From Kribbella sp. NBC_01245 (lineage in GTDB: Bacteria; Actinomycetota; Actinomycetes; Propionibacteriales; Kribbellaceae): a stretch of DNA of 64,000 nucleotides. The translations under genes were made by a program, and so were the position numbers. The notes under the pieces are model-generated. The model saw only the letters and a program-made list of their open reading frames with translations. It ran no database searches and was not told the origin of the DNA. Each line of letters opens with the position of its first letter. The stretch's first letter is position 1. The stretch covers positions 62,001 through 126,000 of the forward strand of contig NZ_CP108487.1 in assembly GCF_036226525.1 (NCBI RefSeq), given 5' to 3'. Below are positions 49,854 through 59,774 of this stretch, one piece after another.

Positions 49854-52800
49854 ATGAAGGTCCAATCGATGAACTTCTTCAGCGCGATCGGGTTCGTCGG
49901 CAAGTTCGTCGAACTGGTGCTGGCGATGGCGCTCGAGCCGGTGCGGCGGTTCTTCCGCAAGCTCTGGGACAAGTGGCTGTCGAAGCTGTTCGGCCGGATC
50001 GCCGACCGGATCTCGCCCAAACGCGCACCCGCTCCGGCTGGACCGGAGACACCCCCACCAGCCCCGCCGACCCCGCCGGGCGACGTACCCGCGGCGGAGG
50101 AACTAGAGGAAGCCGAAGCGCAGCGGCGGCCATGGTCCTGGCGGGTCGCGGTCTGCTATCTGGTGATGGTCGCGGGCTGGGCGTTGCTCACCATCATGCG
50201 CCGGGTCGACTCGGCGCTGCAGCAGATGCACTTCGACCAGGGCGTCGGCGGTAGCGCGCTCGGTTTCAAGGTCTCTCTCGGCGATCTGCGCGGCACGTTG
50301 GACGCCGAGACCGTGACCGGGACCGTGACGGCGATCCGGAACAGCTGGGACGAATACGCGCGTAACGTCGCCGACCACACGACGCTGCGCGATCCTAGCG
50401 AGATCGCGGTCACCTTGTTGACGCTCGACTCGGTCTTCATCGTGTTGTACGCGCTCGCGGTCGGTGCGGCTCTGGTCGCGTTGTACCGGACGAACGCGTT
50501 GCCGGACCCGGCCGACTCGCCGTCACCGGACCGCGAAAGTGAACAGCAGAACCGCCGGTCCCGGATGATCGTGTCCGGGGGAGTGGCCCTGCTGCTGCTG
50601 ATCGTCGTGGACGTCATCGAGAACATCGCGCTCTGGCGGGCGTACGCCGACGGCGGTTCGGTGCTGGCCATCGGTGGTCTCGCGATCGGCCCGCTGATGT
50701 CGGTGCTGAAACTGCTGCTGACCGTCGCGATGATCGGTCCGCCGTTGCTGGTCGTCGGCATTCTGTTGCTCAAGGCAACCGCTCTGCGGCGCGCGGTGGC
50801 CTCGGCCCGCGGCGTCCTGATCGTCGTCGCTGCGCTCGTCCTGCTGGTCAGCACCGGTATCGGCGCGGCCCAACTCGACGACGTGGTTCGCTCCTGGGAT
50901 GGGCTGCGCGGTCTCTGGGCCTTCCTCGCCTGCGTAGTGCTGGCGGGCACTGTCACCGGCGCGACCCGACGCTTGACCGCCGATGACGCGCTAGATCGGC
51001 CCGCACCGGACAGTGGTGACTCGGCTCAGCCGTTCGTCCTCGGCCTCGGCCTGATCCTGGTCGCCCTCGGCGCGCTGCTGAGCTGGATCGGCTTCGGCTG
51101 GGGTCTTTGCGTGGCGGGCGGGCTGCTGCTCGCCATCTGGGTGCTCGGTCTGGCCTTCGACGGACTGCCCGAGCCGCCAGGTCCAGGCGCCCGCTTTCTC
51201 ACCCAGATCAAGGTCGGCCGCGTACGCCGTACGCCCGATCCCGGCCCGGCGCCCGCCGTGCACGATCCCGCCATCGCGGCCTGGGGCGACCGGCTCGGCC
51301 GCCTCGCCGGCGCGACGGTGTGCGGCCTGATCGTCGGGTTGATCGCCCGGGCCACGGCGCTGGACTCGTACATCCGGGACGCCCCGGAGTTCTCGTTGCT
51401 GCTGGCCCCTATTTTCTCGGCGGTGGCGATCTGCCTGCTCGGTGCGTTCCTGGCCGTGTACCGGACGAAGCGGGTAAAGCCGAAGGTCTGGTCCAGCCTG
51501 TGGGGTGTCTGCACGTTCGTCGCGTTTGCCGCGGGGTTCTTCCTGCTGAACTCCTACATCGGCATCCACGTGTCGGAGAAGGCCGGCACGGTCGCGATCC
51601 TGCTCGGCGGGTTCAGCCTGATGATCGGGGTCATCGGCTTGCTCGCGACGCAGACCCGCAAGAGCAAGGTCAGCCAATATGCGCTCGCTCCCGCGCTCCG
51701 GGCGGCCCGGTTCAAGCGGTTCCCGGTGCTGGCCTTTTTCGTGGTGTGGATCCTGGTGGTGTCGGCGCTCGACCCGGGTGGGTACCACGACATCCGCCGG
51801 ATGCCGGCTCAGCAGACCATGGCGACGCCTACGTTGTCCGACGCCTGGCAGGGCTTCCTGAACTCGCACAAGTCCACGACGGGTTCGGCCCAGCCGGTCG
51901 TGATGGTCGGCGCGCAAGGCGGCGGCATCCGTGCGGCCGTGTGGACTGCCCTGGTGATGGAGTGCCTCTTCGGGCCCGGGCCGGTATCAGGCGCGAATGG
52001 CGTCTGCGCCCACGAATCGCCATCTGAGAACCGGACGCCCGAAGAACAGAAGGCCGACGACCAGAAGCTGGCGGAGCAGGCGATGGGTTCCGTGCCCGTC
52101 TTCCTGGCCAGTGGCGCTTCTGGTGGCAGCGTCGGGCTGGCCGCGTGGACGGCCCGTCGCGCCGACCTGCTCCAGGACGGCGCCGCCAGCACGGCGCCAC
52201 GCCAGGTGGAGGACGCGCTGCGCAAGGACTTCGTGGCGCCCGACATCGCCCGCATGCTGTCCGCCGACCTCCCGCACGCTCTCCTCGCCTGGGACTGGCC
52301 CGACCGCGCCGAGATGCTCGAGCGGAGCTGGGAGCAGGCTTGGCGCCGCGGCCCGGACGACCCGTCTCCGCCGGCCAATCGCGGTATGGCTCGCGGCTTG
52401 CGCGATCTGTGGAGCACCACCCACGGCAACGGCCTGTGGGCTTCGCCGGTGCTCGCGATGAACGGTATAAGCGTCGAGGACGACTGCCGCTTCGTCGTGA
52501 GCGCGGTGGACTTCGCCCTGCCGGCCGGTGAGGTGGCTCCCTACCAGCCGGCAGACGCGCCGCCGGGATCCAGCCTCGACCAGCCGAACGACGCCGCTTG
52601 CCGAGGTCCGGTACGACGTGAGGTTCTCCAGCAGCCGGGCGGCACGAACCGTGGCGTCAGCCGCGATGAACCCGGCGGCTACCTCGACGTACTGCCGTCC
52701 AGCAACGAACTGGTCGACTACCTCTGCCCGGACGAGGACGTCCCGCTGTCGACTGCCTCGCACCTGTCGGCCCGATTCCCACTGGTTTCGCCGAGCGGCC

Positions 52801-53393
52801 GGATCGACCGGCGCGCGTGTGCCAGCGGAGCCGGGCTGGTCCCCGAGCCTGCGGTGTCGTACGTCGCGGATGGCGGCTTGTTCGACAACTCGGGTGCGGG
52901 CACAGTGACGGACGCATGGCGAGCGCTGCAGCCTCTCGCCGCCGCCTCGGAACTGGGTACTGCATCTGGTTCGGAAGCTGCCGTTGGCTCGTGCCTGGTG
53001 CCGATCTTCGTGCAGATCGACAACTCGCCGCCGGCCGCGACCAGGTCGTCGCAGGCGGATCCCCGGCCGCTCGAACTGACCGCGCCGGTCAAGGCCACGC
53101 TCGGCCAGGTCAACAGCCGCGAAGCCTACGCGCGAGCCAGCGCGGCGGCCGCCTTCACCCGGCCGCTGTCCGCCGGTGGCAAGTCGATCCAGACAGCCGA
53201 TGGCAGTTCCCCGGCGTCCCTGTGGTTCCGCATCACGCTCGCGGGCCAGCCCGGCCCGGAGCCGCCCCTCGGCTGGACCCTCGCCGACGCCACCGTCAAC
53301 GAGATGCGCTCCCAACTCACCTCCGACACCAACCGCCAAGCCATCACCGAACTCCGCAAGCTCCTCGAAGCCGACGCCCTCAAGTGCAAGTAG
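49854..53393 (+). CDS. Polytopic membrane protein with C-terminal patatin-like phospholipase domain
   Basis: A 1179-residue protein. After an N-terminal amphipathic helix and Pro/Glu-rich linker (about 45-85) come roughly a dozen membrane helices (about 98-640). The C-terminal soluble domain is patatin-like: oxyanion loop GAQGGGIRAA (about 684-693), nucleophile Ser756 in SGASGGS and Asp1006 in VADGGLFDN. It would hydrolyse acyl chains of membrane lipids. ATG 49854 has GGGGGAGG six bases upstream. Most bacterial patatins are small or secreted; coupling to a large membrane domain is unusual. It is the first gene of a run in the same direction, but the next gene is 35 bases away with its own ribosome binding site. 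Confidence 0.88.
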   Translation: MKVQSMNFFSAIGFVGKFVELVLAMALEPVRRFFRKLWDKWLSKLFGRIADRISPKRAPAPAGPETPPPAPPTPPGDVPAAEELEEAEAQRRPWSWRVAVCYLVMVAGWALLTIMRRVDSALQQMHFDQGVGGSALGFKVSLGDLRGTLDAETVTGTVTAIRNSWDEYARNVADHTTLRDPSEIAVTLLTLDSVFIVLYALAVGAALVALYRTNALPDPADSPSPDRESEQQNRRSRMIVSGGVALLLLIVVDVIENIALWRAYADGGSVLAIGGLAIGPLMSVLKLLLTVAMIGPPLLVVGILLLKATALRRAVASARGVLIVVAALVLLVSTGIGAAQLDDVVRSWDGLRGLWAFLACVVLAGTVTGATRRLTADDALDRPAPDSGDSAQPFVLGLGLILVALGALLSWIGFGWGLCVAGGLLLAIWVLGLAFDGLPEPPGPGARFLTQIKVGRVRRTPDPGPAPAVHDPAIAAWGDRLGRLAGATVCGLIVGLIARATALDSYIRDAPEFSLLLAPIFSAVAICLLGAFLAVYRTKRVKPKVWSSLWGVCTFVAFAAGFFLLNSYIGIHVSEKAGTVAILLGGFSLMIGVIGLLATQTRKSKVSQYALAPALRAARFKRFPVLAFFVVWILVVSALDPGGYHDIRRMPAQQTMATPTLSDAWQGFLNSHKSTTGSAQPVVMVGAQGGGIRAAVWTALVMECLFGPGPVSGANGVCAHESPSENRTPEEQKADDQKLAEQAMGSVPVFLASGASGGSVGLAAWTARRADLLQDGAASTAPRQVEDALRKDFVAPDIARMLSADLPHALLAWDWPDRAEMLERSWEQAWRRGPDDPSPPANRGMARGLRDLWSTTHGNGLWASPVLAMNGISVEDDCRFVVSAVDFALPAGEVAPYQPADAPPGSSLDQPNDAACRGPVRREVLQQPGGTNRGVSRDEPGGYLDVLPSSNELVDYLCPDEDVPLSTASHLSARFPLVSPSGRIDRRACASGAGLVPEPAVSYVADGGLFDNSGAGTVTDAWRALQPLAAASELGTASGSEAAVGSCLVPIFVQIDNSPPAATRSSQADPRPLELTAPVKATLGQVNSREAYARASAAAAFTRPLSAGGKSIQTADGSSPASLWFRITLAGQPGPEPPLGWTLADATVNEMRSQLTSDTNRQAITELRKLLEADALKCK

Positions 53394-53428
53394 ATTCGTC
53401 GGAAGGATCAAGGCGGTAAGGAGACAAG

Positions 53429-53812
53429 GTGGGTAAAGAGGCGCCGACCGCGCTCGACCAGGTGCGGGCGCTGTGCCTGGCGCTGCCCGAAACGACCGAG
53501 CGCCTGAGCCATGGCGAACCGACCTGGTTCGTCCGGGACAAGAAGACGTTCGTCATGTTCGCCGATCAGCATCACGATGATCGCCAAGCATTCTGGTGCG
53601 CGGCTCCCGAAGGCGCACAGGAGTCACTGGTCGAGGCCGACCCGACCCACTTCTTCCGCCCGCCGTACGTCGGCCACCGCGGCTGGCTAGGCGTCTACCT
53701 CGACACCCCGACCACCGACTGGCCGCTACTGGCCGACCTGATCGAAGACGCCTACCGCCAGATCGCCCCCAAGTCCCTCATCGCCACCCTGGACACACCT
53801 CCAGCTCAGTAA
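53429..53812 (+). CDS. YjbR/MmcQ-family protein
   Basis: A 127-residue protein of the YjbR (CyaY-like) fold. LDQVRALCLALPETTERLSHG opens it, followed by TWFVRDKKTFVMF, RPPYVGHRGWLGVYLD and LADLIEDAYRQIAPKSL. Members bind DNA in some cases, but most have no known function. GTG 53429 has AAGGAGA six bases upstream. It lies between the patatin-like gene and the spermidine-synthase-like gene. Confidence 0.88.
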   Translation: MGKEAPTALDQVRALCLALPETTERLSHGEPTWFVRDKKTFVMFADQHHDDRQAFWCAAPEGAQESLVEADPTHFFRPPYVGHRGWLGVYLDTPTTDWPLLADLIEDAYRQIAPKSLIATLDTPPAQ

Positions 53813-53819
53813 GCGGGAG

Positions 53820-53828
53820 TTATCCACA
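53820..53828. promoter_or_regulatory. Perfect DnaA box (TTATCCACA)
   Basis: A single exact match to the DnaA consensus in the 70-base gap before the next gene. There is no cluster, so it is not an origin; DnaA could titrate or regulate here, or it may be chance. Confidence 0.35.
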
Positions 53829-53881
53829 GGCCGCTGCCCGCGGCATGAGGAATGGGCCGGGGGCTGGATAAGGTGGCGGCC

Positions 53882-55435
53882 GTGAGCGAGCGCGAGATTG
53901 TGGAGCAGGACGACCCGACGGCCGGAACAGGGGCTGATGACGGGCAGCGGGTTGAGAAGGTGCGGGTTGGGCGGCGGACGGCCGTGGGGTTGGCGTTCGG
54001 GTCTTCGGCGGCCGTGTTGGTGCTGGAGCTGATCTCGCTCCGCCTGGTAGCGCCGTACTTGGGGCTGACGCTCGAGACCAATACCGCGATCATCGGGGTC
54101 GCCCTGGCCGCGATCGCGACCGGTGCCGCGATGGGCGGGCGGATGGCTGACGTGGTGTCGCCGACGCGTTCGCTCGGGCCGACGATCCTCGTGTCCGGCG
54201 CGCTCATCATGCTGATCCTGCCCGTGGTTCGCTGGACCGGTGAGGCCGTGCGCGGCGGCTCGAGCAATGCGGTGTTCCTCGCCGTCGCGATAGCCATGTT
54301 CGTCCCGGCGTCGCTCCTGGCCGCGGTCACGCCGATGGTCACCAAACTCCAGCTCGCGACGTTGGCGGAGACCGGCACGGTGGTCGGCCGGTTGTCCGCC
54401 TATGCCACGGTCGGCGCCATCGCCGGCACGATCCTGACCGGTTTCGTTTTCGTCGCGCAGGTCCCGACCAGCACGATCGTCCTCTGGCTCGGCGGCCTAC
54501 TGGTCGTCAGCGGCCTTGTACTGACTCTCGTACTACGTGGCGCCCGTGCCGCCGCAGGCCCGCTAGCGATCGCCATAGTCGGCACCGGTCTGACGGTGAT
54601 CGCCCCGAAGCCCTGTGAGGTCGAGACGGCCTACCACTGCGCACGAGTCGTAGTAGACCCCGCACGTGCCAGTGGCCGCACGCTCTACCTGGACAAACTC
54701 CGCCACTCGTACGTCGACCTGAACGACCCGACGTACTTGGAGTTCGAGTACGCGAAGGACATCGTCGCGGCCGTCGGAGCCCGTTGGCCCGGCACTGAGC
54801 CGCTCAAGGCGCTGCACGTCGGCGGGGGAGGCCTGACGCTCCCCAGGTACTTCCAGGCAACGAGGCTGGGCACGCAGAACAAGGTCTTCGAGATCGACCC
54901 GGGCGTCGTCGAGGTCGACAAGGCCCAGCTCGGTGCGAAGACCGGGCCGGACCTCGACGTCCAGGTCCGGGATGGGCGCCTCGGCGTGCGGGATGAGCCG
55001 GCCGACAGCCGCGACCTGGTCATCGGCGACGCGTTCGGCGGGGTGGCCGTGCCGTGGCACCTGACCACGCGCGAGACCATCGCGGACATTCGCCGCGTGC
55101 TCGACAGCGACGGGCTGTACGCCGTGAACGTGATCGACTTCGGGCCGCTGGCGTTCGCCCGGGCCGAGGTGCGCACGATCGCGGCCGAATTCCCGCACAC
55201 CGCCGTGGTCGCGCGCAAGACGAAGCTCGCGCGTGAGGCCGGCGGCAACCTGGTTGTGCTCGGGTCTGACCAGCCGATCGACGCCGCCGCGATCATGGCC
55301 GGCATCGGCGAACGGGCACCGCTCTACGACGTACTGACCGAGCCGGACGAGCTCAAGGCCTTCATCGGTGACGCCCCCCTGCTGACCGACGACTTCGCGC
55401 CCGTGGACCAACTCCTCACGCCGACCCCGACATAA
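53882..55435 (+). CDS. Membrane protein with spermidine-synthase-like domain
   Basis: A 517-residue fused protein. An acidic N-terminus leads to about seven membrane helices (about 35-245), then a soluble SAM-binding-like domain (about 270-500) with [32 protein letters not shown] and [17 protein letters not shown], as in spermine/spermidine synthases. The aminopropyltransferase fold is present but polyamine activity is not certain, because many fused membrane forms in actinobacteria have unknown roles. GTG 53882 has AGGTGG five bases upstream. It ends 10 bases before phosphoglucomutase. Confidence 0.87.
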   Translation: MSEREIVEQDDPTAGTGADDGQRVEKVRVGRRTAVGLAFGSSAAVLVLELISLRLVAPYLGLTLETNTAIIGVALAAIATGAAMGGRMADVVSPTRSLGPTILVSGALIMLILPVVRWTGEAVRGGSSNAVFLAVAIAMFVPASLLAAVTPMVTKLQLATLAETGTVVGRLSAYATVGAIAGTILTGFVFVAQVPTSTIVLWLGGLLVVSGLVLTLVLRGARAAAGPLAIAIVGTGLTVIAPKPCEVETAYHCARVVVDPARASGRTLYLDKLRHSYVDLNDPTYLEFEYAKDIVAAVGARWPGTEPLKALHVGGGGLTLPRYFQATRLGTQNKVFEIDPGVVEVDKAQLGAKTGPDLDVQVRDGRLGVRDEPADSRDLVIGDAFGGVAVPWHLTTRETIADIRRVLDSDGLYAVNVIDFGPLAFARAEVRTIAAEFPHTAVVARKTKLAREAGGNLVVLGSDQPIDAAAIMAGIGERAPLYDVLTEPDELKAFIGDAPLLTDDFAPVDQLLTPTPT

Positions 55436-55445
55436 CATTGGCGCC

Positions 55446-57071
55446 ATGCACCCACGCGCCGGATTGCCCGCCCAGCCGACCGACCTGATCGACGTCGACG
55501 CCCTGCTCACGGCGTACGACGAGATCAGTCCCGATCCGGGCGATCCGGCCCAGCAGGTCGTGTTCGGTACGTCGGGCCATCGCGGCTCGGCGTTCGACGG
55601 CGCGTTCAACGAGACGCACATCCTCGCGATCACGCAGGCCGTCTGCGAGTACCGCAAGGCCCACGGCACGGCCGGCCCGCTGGTGGTCGGCCGGGACAGC
55701 CACGGCCTTTCCGAACCGGCCTGGCGTACGGCGCTCGAGGTGCTCGTCGCGAACGGCGTCGACGTACTCGTGGACAGCGCGGACCGGCTCACCCCGACCC
55801 CGGCCGTCTCGCACGCGATCCTGCGGCTCAACCGGGACAACCCCGGTACGGCGGACGGCATCGTCATCACGCCGTCGCACAACCCACCGCGCGATGGCGG
55901 CATCAAGTACAACCCGCCGCACGGTGGGCCGGCCGGTTCCGAGGCCACCACCTGGATCGCGAACCGGTCGAACGAGCTGATCGCGGCCGGCCTGGACGGC
56001 GTACAACGTGTCCCGTTCGAGCGGGCTCGCGCGGCCGCCGGGGCGTACGACTTCCTCGGGCACTACGTCGACGACCTGCCCTCGGTCCTCAACCTTGACG
56101 CCGTCCGCGAGGCCGGTTTGCGGATCGGCGCGGACCCGCTGGGTGGCGCGAGTGTGGACTACTGGGCGGCCATCGCGGACCGGCATCGGCTCGACCTGAC
56201 CGTGGTCAACCCGCGGATCGACCCGGCGTGGAGCTTCATGACGCTCGACCACGACGGCAAGATCCGGATGGACTGCTCCTCGCCGTATGCGATGGCCTCG
56301 CTGGTCGCGCAGCGTGACGCGTACGACCTGTCCACCGGGAACGACGCGGACGCCGACCGCCACGGCATCGTCACCCCGGACGCGGGCCTGATGAACCCGA
56401 ACCACTATCTGGCCGTCGCGATCTCCTACCTGTTCTCCCACCGCGAATGGGGTGCGGATGTCGCCGTCGGCAAGACCCTGGTCTCGTCCTCGCTGATCGA
56501 CCGGGTGGTCGCGGATCTCGGCAAGCGCCTTTGGGAGGTGCCGGTCGGGTTCAAGTGGTTCGTGCCCGGGCTGCTCGACGGCAGCGTCGGGTTCGGCGGC
56601 GAGGAGTCGGCGGGCGCGAGCTTCCTGCGGTTCGACGGGTCGGTCTGGACGACGGACAAGGACGGAATTCTGCTCGCGCTGCTGGCGAGCGAGATCACCG
56701 CCGTGACCGGCGAAACGCCATCTGTTGCCCACGGCAAGCTTGTGGAGAAGTTCGGCGCCTCGGCGTACTCACGGGTCGACGCGCCCGCCACCCGCGAGCA
56801 GAAGGCCAAGCTCGCAGCGTTGTCAGCGGATGCCGTCACGGCGACCGAATTGGCCGGCGAAACGATCACCGCACGCCTCACCACCGCCCCTGGCAACGAT
56901 GCCAAGATCGGCGGCCTGAAGGTCACCACCGAATCGGCCTGGTTCGCCGCGCGGCCTTCTGGCACAGAGGATCTGTACAAGATCTACGGCGAGTCGTTCC
57001 GGGGCGAAGACCACCTCAAAGAGGTCTTCGCCGAAGCCCGTGAGGTCGTCTCGGCCGCGCTGGAAAGCTGA
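55446..57071 (+). CDS. pgm: Phosphoglucomutase (alpha-D-glucose specific)
   Basis: A 541-residue phosphohexomutase. The phosphoserine loop is ITPSHNPP, the Mg site is [10 protein letters not shown], the sugar-binding motif FGGEESAG and the phosphate-binding [15 protein letters not shown]; the N-terminal [17 protein letters not shown] is diagnostic of the Pgm group. It interconverts glucose 1- and 6-phosphate for glycogen, trehalose and wall-sugar synthesis. ATG 55446 follows the previous stop by ten bases, so the pair is probably co-transcribed. Confidence 0.96.
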   Translation: MHPRAGLPAQPTDLIDVDALLTAYDEISPDPGDPAQQVVFGTSGHRGSAFDGAFNETHILAITQAVCEYRKAHGTAGPLVVGRDSHGLSEPAWRTALEVLVANGVDVLVDSADRLTPTPAVSHAILRLNRDNPGTADGIVITPSHNPPRDGGIKYNPPHGGPAGSEATTWIANRSNELIAAGLDGVQRVPFERARAAAGAYDFLGHYVDDLPSVLNLDAVREAGLRIGADPLGGASVDYWAAIADRHRLDLTVVNPRIDPAWSFMTLDHDGKIRMDCSSPYAMASLVAQRDAYDLSTGNDADADRHGIVTPDAGLMNPNHYLAVAISYLFSHREWGADVAVGKTLVSSSLIDRVVADLGKRLWEVPVGFKWFVPGLLDGSVGFGGEESAGASFLRFDGSVWTTDKDGILLALLASEITAVTGETPSVAHGKLVEKFGASAYSRVDAPATREQKAKLAALSADAVTATELAGETITARLTTAPGNDAKIGGLKVTTESAWFAARPSGTEDLYKIYGESFRGEDHLKEVFAEAREVVSAALES

Positions 57072-57090
57072 AAAACCGTCCGTCCCGGCC

Positions 57091-57119
57091 TTGACAGGCG
57101 CCTGCCACAGGCAGAGCTT
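57091..57119 (+). promoter_or_regulatory. Candidate promoter of the subtilase locus
   Basis: TTGACA (57091-57096) is a perfect -35 consensus 54 bases before the first subtilase-locus gene. Seventeen bases later GAGCTT (57114-57119) is only a weak -10, so an activator or alternative spacing may be involved. Confidence 0.35.
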
Positions 57120-57145
57120 GGAAAAGGGTCATTGGGTGGGGCGGT

Positions 57146-57370
57146 ATGGCTGACATCATCATTCGTTTGCACGACGGTGCGCCGAAACCCGAACATTTAC
57201 TGGGTTTCGACGTGCTGCCGTTGTTCCCGGACGCCCGCGAACAGGAACTCGACTCCTGGTTCGCCATTCGCCTGCCCGATGACCAGAACGCCGATGAGGT
57301 CGTTCGCGCGCTGACCCAGACCCCCGAAGTGGCCACCGCGTACGTCAAACCACCCGAATCCGCGCCATGA
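57146..57370 (+). CDS. Standalone prodomain-like small protein
   Basis: A 74-residue protein. It aligns by eye with the N-terminal domain of the subtilase encoded 18 bases downstream: both have a PLF turn, a helix starting after PDD(Q/R) and a shared AYVKP ending (residues 66-70 here; about 130-134 there). The fold is like the I9 subtilase propeptide (small alpha/beta with two helices). It has no signal peptide. The simplest reading is a separate intramolecular-chaperone or inhibitor domain acting in trans on the protease. ATG 57146 has GGTGGGG upstream. Confidence 0.7.
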   Translation: MADIIIRLHDGAPKPEHLLGFDVLPLFPDAREQELDSWFAIRLPDDQNADEVVRALTQTPEVATAYVKPPESAP

Positions 57371-57388
57371 GCCAAGGAGGCGACCAGC

Positions 57389-59191
57389 ATGGCGGCCAGG
57401 GGAGAATCCAGCGATGGTCCGATGATGAGCGAGCTGGGGAAGCGCGAGCTCATCTGCTTCACCGCACCGGACGGCGAGATCGAGTTCGACGCGACCGGTG
57501 CACGTTCAACCAAGTACGACGACCTGGGCGCGCTTGCCGATATCGCGGCGGCGCCTGACATCACCTTCCGGCCGCTGTTCGGGCCACCGGACCGGCTCCG
57601 GATGATGGCGATGGACTCGCCGAGCGGGCCGGGTATCTCGGCGCCGGACGTCGAGTCGCTGGTCGCCGAGATGGCCCGGTGCTATCACGTCGAAGCGCCG
57701 GACGACCGTCTCGACGAGTTGGCCGACGAGCTCAACGGCACGACCGCCATCGAAGCGGCGTACGTGAAGCCCGCACCGGCGCTCGCCACTGTGACGTCGT
57801 CGTCCCGGCGGCCGCGTGCCACGAAGACGGCCCACAAGAACAACCAGCGAGCTCGCGCGGAGAAGACCGAGCAGCTCAACGACATGATGCCGACCGGTTC
57901 CGACGCACCGCCGATCAGCCCCGATTTCGTCAGCCGTCAAGGCTATCTGGACGTAGCTCCCGCGGGGATCGACGCCCGTTACGCCTGGACCCAGCCCGGC
58001 GGCCGCGGTTCCGGCGTCCGCGTGATCGACTGCGAATGGGGCTGGCGCTTCACCCACGAGGACCTCGGCGTCAACCAAGGTGGCGTCGTCGTCGGCACCG
58101 CCTCGGCGGACACCAACCACGGCACCGCCGTACTCGGTGAGATCAGCGGCGACATCAACATGTACGGCGTGACCGGGATCGCGCCCGACACCACCGTGTT
58201 CGGCGCAGCCTTCTCGCTGCCGACCGCTCAGGTCATCCGGCAGGCCGCGGACCGCCTCGGCGCGGGCGACATCATCCTGCTGGAGATCCACCGCCAGGGC
58301 CCGGGTGCGTCAGGCGTCGGCCAGGACGGCTATATCGCGGTCGAGTGGTGGCCGGACGACTATCTGGCCATTCGCTACGCGTCCAACCGCGGCGTGATCG
58401 TCGTCGAGGCCGCGGGCAACGGCGCGCGCAACCTCGACAACGCCATCTACGACACCCGGCCGGCCGGATTCCCGACTTGGTGGACGAACCCGTTCCGCCG
58501 TACGGCGCTGGACTCGGGCGCCGTCATCTGCGGCGCGGGCGCACCGCCACCCGGCACGCATGGGCGCGACCACGGGCCCGACCGTTCACGCCTCGGGTTC
58601 TCCAACCATGGCGCGTGTGTCGACGCGCAGGGCTGGGGCCGCGAGGTGACGTCCACCGGGTACGGCGACCTGCAGGCCGGTCTACCCGACTTCTGGTACA
58701 CCGACCAGTTCAGCGGTACGTCGAGCGCCTCGCCGATCGTGGTCGGCGCGCTTGCCTGCGTCCAAGGGGTGCTGCGCGCGAACGGGCGTATCCCGTTGTC
58801 GCCAGGCCGGGCCCGGCAGATGCTGCGTGCGAGTGGTTCGCCTCAGCAGGACGCACCGGGCCGGCCGCGAACCGAGCGGATCGGCAACCGGCCGAACTTG
58901 CGTCAGTTGATTCCGATGGCGCTGGGGCAGGGCAGCTGGTTCGGCGTGCAGTTCCGGGGTGTGTTGCAGCCGAATCAGACGCAGCGCTGGTTCACCTTCA
59001 ACTGGCCGGCTCACTGGCATGTGACCTGGTCGGTGCTGCCGACGAACCCGGTCGGCGGTGGTCCGCGGGTGGAGTGGACTGTCCGAACGGAAAGGCCGAC
59101 GGATTACTACGTCACCTATTGGATCGACGTGAAGAACCTGACCGCCGAGGAGACCCACTTCGAAGCCCGCTATGCGGTTCAGGGTTGGTAG
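57389..59191 (+). CDS. Subtilisin-like serine protease (S8) with N-terminal prodomain
   Basis: A 600-residue protease. The N-terminal ~135 residues are a prodomain-like domain ending AYVKP, then a basic linker (about 140-165). The catalytic triad is clear: Asp214 in RVIDCEWG, His244 in DTNHGTAVLGE and Ser445 in FSGTSSASPIV, with the oxyanion Asn in EAAGNGA. A ~100-residue beta domain closes the protein (about 500-600). There is no signal peptide or membrane anchor, so it is probably cytoplasmic or exported by an unrecognised route. GGAGG lies seven bases before ATG 57389. It is flanked by the standalone prodomain and by a 63-residue peptide gene, all in one operon. Confidence 0.93.
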   Translation: MAARGESSDGPMMSELGKRELICFTAPDGEIEFDATGARSTKYDDLGALADIAAAPDITFRPLFGPPDRLRMMAMDSPSGPGISAPDVESLVAEMARCYHVEAPDDRLDELADELNGTTAIEAAYVKPAPALATVTSSSRRPRATKTAHKNNQRARAEKTEQLNDMMPTGSDAPPISPDFVSRQGYLDVAPAGIDARYAWTQPGGRGSGVRVIDCEWGWRFTHEDLGVNQGGVVVGTASADTNHGTAVLGEISGDINMYGVTGIAPDTTVFGAAFSLPTAQVIRQAADRLGAGDIILLEIHRQGPGASGVGQDGYIAVEWWPDDYLAIRYASNRGVIVVEAAGNGARNLDNAIYDTRPAGFPTWWTNPFRRTALDSGAVICGAGAPPPGTHGRDHGPDRSRLGFSNHGACVDAQGWGREVTSTGYGDLQAGLPDFWYTDQFSGTSSASPIVVGALACVQGVLRANGRIPLSPGRARQMLRASGSPQQDAPGRPRTERIGNRPNLRQLIPMALGQGSWFGVQFRGVLQPNQTQRWFTFNWPAHWHVTWSVLPTNPVGGGPRVEWTVRTERPTDYYVTYWIDVKNLTAEETHFEARYAVQGW

Positions 59192-59201
59192 GGAGAGCGC
59201 G

Positions 59202-59393
59202 ATGAAACTCACGATCACCATCTCCGGCGACGAGGTTGCGATCTCGTCTGACTCGACTACGGCCACGTCCCAATCTGCGGCGCCCGCCGGCCCGCAGATC
59301 TTCGACGGCGGCCCGGTGCCTGAGGTCCTGCTCAGCATGGAAAGCCAGGTGGCCGCCGGTCACCTCGCGCCACCGAGCGGCTGGGGCCACTAG
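59202..59393 (+). CDS. 63-residue peptide of the subtilase locus
   Basis: A small Ser/Thr/Ala-rich peptide from ATG 59202 (GGGAGAG six bases upstream), 11 bases after the protease stop. It begins with a beta-like MKLTITISGDEVAISSD, is followed by a Thr/Ser/Ala stretch and an acidic FDGGPVPEVLLSMESQ helix, and ends GHLAPPSGWGH. It contains no Cys or Lys after residue 2. It could be a substrate, inhibitor or modified-peptide precursor of the protease, or a structural accessory. The end overlaps the convergent gene by no bases. Role unknown. Confidence 0.6.
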   Translation: MKLTITISGDEVAISSDSTTATSQSAAPAGPQIFDGGPVPEVLLSMESQVAAGHLAPPSGWGH

Positions 59394-59774
59394 CTACCGC
59401 ACGTACGTATTGAGGAGGTGAGCCAGGTCGGCGGCCGGATCGGTGGTCAGGCCGCCATGAATGGGACCCGGGTGGACGACGGTGCTGCGGGGCGCGGCCA
59501 GCCAGCGGAAGCGCTCGCCGATGCTGGTGCTCGCGGCCGGACCGCCGCTTTGATCGCCCGCGCAGATGGCGCGGATGTGCTCGAGCGATGCGCAGACAGC
59601 ACCGACGTCCACCGCCGGGTCGAGGGCCCGGAGCCGATCGGGATCGACGTGCCAGGCTGCGCCGAGATAGTCGCAGTTCCGGCAGTAGAGCAGCACGCCC
59701 ACATTGATGAACTCGCCACGGTGGACGCGCGGAGCGGCCCGCAGGATGACGTAGTCGAACGGCTCGTAGCTCAT
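59394..59774 (-). CDS. DUF3037 protein
   Basis: A 126-residue soluble protein of the DUF3037 family: DYVILRAAPRVHRGEFINVGVLLYCR is the hallmark opening, followed by LGAAWHVDPDRLRALD and a C-terminal TTDPAADLAHLLNTYVR. Its function is unknown, but it is very often next to a HipA-like kinase, as here. Its start overlaps the stop of the kinase gene (ATGA at 59771-59774), so the two are translated together, kinase first. Confidence 0.88.
   Translation of the reverse strand: MSYEPFDYVILRAAPRVHRGEFINVGVLLYCRNCDYLGAAWHVDPDRLRALDPAVDVGAVCASLEHIRAICAGDQSGGPAASTSIGERFRWLAAPRSTVVHPGPIHGGLTTDPAADLAHLLNTYVR

Noticed and set aside
53820-53828. Replication origin
   Set aside because: Only one DnaA box, and no dnaA, dnaN or AT-rich unwinding region.
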